From Nitrospinota bacterium (GTDB lineage Bacteria > Nitrospinota > Nitrospinia > JACRGO01), in contig JACRGO010000069.1 in NCBI GenBank assembly GCA_016212295.1, forward strand, positions 1 through 7,290: a stretch of 7,290 bases of DNA, given 5' to 3'. Position 1 is the first letter of the stretch. Each line of letters begins with the position of its first letter. Of this stretch, positions 4,848 through 7,290 are shown piece by piece. Under the pieces are notes generated by a model, which made no database searches, was not told the origin of the DNA, and saw only the letters and a list, made by a program, of their open reading frames with translations. Both the position numbers and the translations under genes were made by a program.

Positions 4848-6221
4848 TCAGGCCTTTTCAACTAAATATTTTTGTGAAGGGTAAGACGCCAACTTTTCAA
4901 AAAATATTTTTTTTATCTCCTCCAGCCTCTCCACGCTTCCGGCCTCGAAGCGAAACACCAGGACAGGCTGCGTGTTGGAGGCGCGGATGAGTCCCCATCC
5001 GTCCCCGAAATCCACCCGCGCCCCGTCTATGTCAACCACTTCGTGCCTCTCCTTGAACCAGGCCGTGATGTCCTTGACCAGGTCGAATTTGACGTCGTCC
5101 GGGCAATCCACCCGTATCTCAGGGGTGTTATAAACTTTTGGCACTCCGTCGAGAAATCGGGAAACCTTCTTGTCCGTTTCGGACATGATCCTTAAAAAAC
5201 GCGCGGTGGCGAAGGTGGCGTCGTCGAACCCGAAATAATCTTCCTTGAAAAAAATATGGGCGCTCATCTCGCCAGCCAATTCGGCCTTTTCCCTGGAAAG
5301 GCGCGCCTTGATCAGGGAGTGGCCAGTGGGGTTTATGATGGGACGCCCGCCGTGCTTGCGGACGTATTCCTCAAGGTTCCTGGTGCATTTGACGTCATAG
5401 ATGATTCCCGCCCCTGGTTTCCGCGTCAGGATGTCCCTGGCGAAGATCATCAGCAACTGGTCTCCGAACAGAATATTTCCCTCCTCGTCCACTACGCCGA
5501 TCCGGTCCGCGTCGCCGTCATACGCAAAACCCGCCTCTGCCCCGGTTTCCTTGACCTTGGCGATGAGGTTTTTCAGATTTTCCGGGACCGTGGGGTCGGG
5601 GTGGTGATTGGGAAAGGTCCCGTCCAGCTCGCAAAAAAGTTCAATCACTTCGCATCCCAATTCCCGCATCAAGCGCGGGGTGAGTATGGCGGCGCAACCG
5701 TTTCCAGCGTCAAGGACCACTCTCGGTTTTCTCTTCAGGCGGATCTTGCCCTTCACCATTGATATATAATCTTCCTTGACGTCGACTTCCTCAATAGTCC
5801 CATTCCCTTTCTCGTAGTCTCCCTTTTCTATCATTGCCGCTATGTCCTGAATCCCATGGCCGTGTATGGAATCGGTCCCCAGATTCAGCTTGAAGCCGTT
5901 GAATTCCGGGGGATTGTGGGAGCCGGTGATCATGGCCCCGCCGTCAACATGGAGATGGTGAATGGAAAAATACAGCAAGGGGGTGGGGACTAGTCCTATG
6001 TCCACTACATCCACTCCAGTTGAGTTGATTCCTTTAGCCAGGGATTGAAAAAGGCCTGGACTGGAAGGCCTGGCATCGTATCCAACTGCGGCCCTCTTGC
6101 CCTTGTTTCTTCGGATGATTGTGCCGAAGGCCCTGCCGATGCTTTCCACTATTTGGGGCGGAAAATCCTTGTCCACAACGCCGCGGATGTCGTATTCCCT
6201 GAATATCTGCTTATTTATCAT
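4848..6221 (-). CDS. manB: phosphomannomutase/phosphoglucomutase (AlgC/ManB family)
   Basis: This is an alpha-D-phosphohexomutase that interconverts mannose-6-P/mannose-1-P and glucose-6-P/glucose-1-P through a phosphoserine and a bis-phosphate intermediate. It feeds nucleotide-sugar synthesis for polysaccharide or LPS. The 457-residue length fits the Pseudomonas AlgC type (about 463). All four domain signatures are present in order: TGSHNPP at 99-105 with phospho-Ser101, the Mg2+ loop DGDADR at 235-240, the sugar-specificity loop GEMSAHIFF at 317-325 (Glu318, Ser320, His322), and the phosphate loop RASNTQP at 413-419. The GEMS loop and overall length favour the dual-specificity PMM/PGM over phosphoglucosamine mutase. 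The ATG overlaps the upstream stop codon as ATGA, with AAGGG seven bases before it, so it is probably translationally coupled to the cytochrome gene. The symbol is by family; algC would be equally apt. Confidence 0.95.
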   Translation of the reverse strand: MINKQIFREYDIRGVVDKDFPPQIVESIGRAFGTIIRRNKGKRAAVGYDARPSSPGLFQSLAKGINSTGVDVVDIGLVPTPLLYFSIHHLHVDGGAMITGSHNPPEFNGFKLNLGTDSIHGHGIQDIAAMIEKGDYEKGNGTIEEVDVKEDYISMVKGKIRLKRKPRVVLDAGNGCAAILTPRLMRELGCEVIELFCELDGTFPNHHPDPTVPENLKNLIAKVKETGAEAGFAYDGDADRIGVVDEEGNILFGDQLLMIFARDILTRKPGAGIIYDVKCTRNLEEYVRKHGGRPIINPTGHSLIKARLSREKAELAGEMSAHIFFKEDYFGFDDATFATARFLRIMSETDKKVSRFLDGVPKVYNTPEIRVDCPDDVKFDLVKDITAWFKERHEVVDIDGARVDFGDGWGLIRASNTQPVLVFRFEAGSVERLEEIKKIFFEKLASYPSQKYLVEKA

Positions 6222-6922
6222 TTTAAACCCTTTAAATAGTTGATTATGGCGGCCCGATCCACAGGTTCTGGGATTTTAGTGACCATTTTGGACTTAGGCA
6301 CGACATTTTTGGAGTCTGTTATCCATGCATCAAGGTTTTTTACGTCCCAGATTTTTCCTTGAAATGCCTGGAGGAAGGCGTTCGTGTATTGAAAATCCTT
6401 GGATTTGCCTGCTTCTGACCCGTAAATTCCGAATAAGTTAGGCCCGACCCTGTTCATGCCGCCCTGATTAAAGGTGTGGCATACCTCGCACTTACTCAGC
6501 ACAGCGGGCTTTTCCACAATTGCCGGCGGAGCGGCCGTGGTTGAAACCACCGGCTCAGGTTCCGGCGCTTCATCGGCTGGAGGAGGAGGCGGAATTTTTT
6601 CCTGGGTTTCAGGAGGCGGAAAGCCGTCCTGGGACTCCGGGGCGTTGAAAATTCCTCCTTCTTCGGGTTCAATGGACTCATGAGACTCCTGTGCCGTTCC
6701 CTCTCCAGCCGGTTTCTGTCCCGGTACTTCCGGAGCGGCTGTTTCCTTGGGAATTGCGGCCGCTTCTTGAGGGACAGCGCCAGGCGCCTTATCCATGGCC
6801 TTCGACGCCGCTATTTTATCGCCTTGTTTTTCCGCCTGGACAACGGTTTCCACGGATTTTTCCTCTCCGCACGCCACGGCAAAAAAACAAACAAGCAGTA
6901 AAAGCGAAAAAATTATTTTCAT
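6218..6922 (-). CDS. lipoprotein-anchored monohaem cytochrome c
   Basis: The 234-residue product has a lipoprotein signal MKIIFSLLLLVCFFAVAC with lipidated Cys18. A long, probably disordered linker (about 19-138) rich in Glu, Pro and Ala follows, with runs such as IPPPPP at 110-115. The C-terminal class-I cytochrome c domain (about 139-234) has the haem site CEVCH (145-149), the GPNLFGIYG motif (160-168), the likely axial Met213 in PKSKM, and the closing helix DRAAIINYLKG. It should act in the periplasm, tethered to the membrane, as an electron shuttle. The longer reading frame from 6982 is rejected: AAGGAGG at 6934-6928 lies five bases before the ATG at 6922, and only this start puts the signal at the N-terminus. 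The stop overlaps the mutase start. Why a cytochrome is coupled to a sugar mutase is unclear; this could be a local accident. Confidence 0.92.
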   Translation of the reverse strand: MKIIFSLLLLVCFFAVACGEEKSVETVVQAEKQGDKIAASKAMDKAPGAVPQEAAAIPKETAAPEVPGQKPAGEGTAQESHESIEPEEGGIFNAPESQDGFPPPETQEKIPPPPPADEAPEPEPVVSTTAAPPAIVEKPAVLSKCEVCHTFNQGGMNRVGPNLFGIYGSEAGKSKDFQYTNAFLQAFQGKIWDVKNLDAWITDSKNVVPKSKMVTKIPEPVDRAAIINYLKGLK

Positions 6923-6927
6923 ACAGG

Positions 6928-6934
6928 CCTCCTT
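6928..6934 (-). promoter_or_regulatory. ribosome binding site deciding the cytochrome start
   Basis: AAGGAGG on the minus strand is five bases before the ATG at 6922. It selects the lipoprotein start over the in-frame ATG at 6982. Confidence 0.8.
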
Positions 6935-7003
6935 CAGGCAAAGGATTAGTTTAACTGGCGCTTTTGATAAAGTCCAGGTCATTCAATGCTCCGTACTACA
7001 AAC

Positions 7004-7036
7004 TTATAAAACTTTGCTTTTTTAGCAAAGTTTTTA
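7004..7036 (+). repeat. AT-rich hairpin repeat, copy 2 (intact stem)
   Basis: AAAACTTTGCT (7008-7018) pairs perfectly with AGCAAAGTTTT (7024-7034) around a TTTTT loop, giving an 11-bp stem. It is the same repeat as at 147-180, in the same orientation, with sequence before and after the stem also similar. It is 80 bp or more upstream of the cytochrome gene on the other strand; its A/T-rich flanks on both sides could let it act as a terminator for either strand. Confidence 0.6.
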
Positions 7037-7046
7037 AAAGCATTTT

Positions 7047-7078
7047 TAACCACAGATTTCACAGATTGCGCAGATTTT
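7047..7078 (+). repeat. CACAGATT-type repeat, three tandem 9-mers
   Basis: CACAGATTT, CACAGATTG and CGCAGATTT follow one another without gaps (7051-7077). The family also appears at 1955-1984 in the opposite orientation. The type is, from memory, common between genes in environmental genomes. Confidence 0.55.
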
Positions 7079-7148
7079 ATAAAAAATAATTGTAACTATT
7101 CAGCGAAATATTATATAACCCCGATAGTCGCCGTTAAATGCATCTTTA

Positions 7149-7257
7149 TATCCCCCTTAATCCCCCTTTGTTAAGGGGGAATGGGTTGTGCCGTCCATCG
7201 CGGTATGTTCCCAGACATCGCCTGATTCCCCCTTGGAAAAGGGGGCCAGGGGGATGT
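7149..7257. repeat. paired CCCCCTT repeats, head-to-head
   Basis: The unit 7149-7182 (ATCCCCCTTAATCCCCCTTT, then TTAAGGGGGAAT) aligns with the reverse complement of 7225-7257 over its full length with a few changes, leaving a 42-bp centre. Each unit also folds alone: 7161-7168 with 7173-7180, and 7228-7234 with 7239-7245. The 6923-7290 spacer holds no gene that I can support; besides this pair it contains the two repeats at 7004-7078. Confidence 0.7.
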
Positions 7258-7290
7258 AAAAAGACCGCAGGCTCCCTTTAACTATAAAAA

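Noticed and set aside
6754-6763. TTGCGGCCGC as another copy of the GCGGC repeat
   Set aside because: It is in the cytochrome coding frame, matches only the short core and lacks the flanking blocks and the hairpin.
6923-6982. Upstream start giving a 254-residue cytochrome precursor
   Set aside because: It would bury the lipoprotein signal 20 residues inside the protein, and the strong AAGGAGG is placed for the ATG at 6922.
7047-7078. CACAGATT 9-mers as a CRISPR array
   Set aside because: The units are contiguous without spacers and too short.

Overview
The window looks like a piece of chromosome from an uncultured Gram-negative bacterium. The signs are a lipoprotein-anchored c-type cytochrome, a bacterial AlgC-type phosphohexomutase, moderate GC in genes, and very AT-rich spacers full of short dispersed repeats. 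Such spacers are, from memory, common in Deltaproteobacteria, Nitrospirota/Nitrospinota and similar lineages. The lineage is a guess; no rRNA, tRNA or ribosomal protein gene is present to fix it.

Layout. 1-400 is non-coding: two overlapping hairpins, an AT-rich hairpin repeat, a CTTTAG-type repeat and the purB leader. 401-1741 (+) is purB, adenylosuccinate lyase, with all key active-site residues and a C-terminal tail that seems to be made from repeat DNA. 1742-2125 is a repeat-filled spacer. 2126-2866 (+) is an unrecognised membrane protein with about six transmembrane segments. 2867-3210 is another repeat-filled spacer with no gene that I can support. 3211-3429 (-) is a small 72-residue protein with an Asp/Asn-rich loop. 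3430-3680 holds a large imperfect inverted repeat (3460-3611) and a terminator. 3681-4118 (-) and 4389-4793 (+) are divergently transcribed paralogues of an unknown small helical family that starts MPKVS..PTGP..GNR; a perfect 14-bp palindrome lies between them and a good sigma-70-like promoter precedes the rightward copy. 4801-4839 is a CTTTAG-type repeat between convergent gene ends. 4848-6221 (-) is a phosphomannomutase/phosphoglucomutase, translationally coupled by an ATGA overlap to the upstream gene 6218-6922 (-), a lipoprotein cytochrome c. 6923-7290 is a non-coding spacer with three repeat types.

Functionally, purB serves purine synthesis and the AMP/IMP cycle. The mutase supplies mannose-1-P or glucose-1-P for envelope polysaccharides. 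The cytochrome is a membrane-tethered electron carrier whose link to the mutase is only positional. The most likely undescribed biology is the divergent paralogue pair with its central palindrome, plus the 72-residue neighbour. The second theme is the unusual density and variety of short repeats: at least six families occupy nearly every spacer, and one appears to have extended the purB reading frame.
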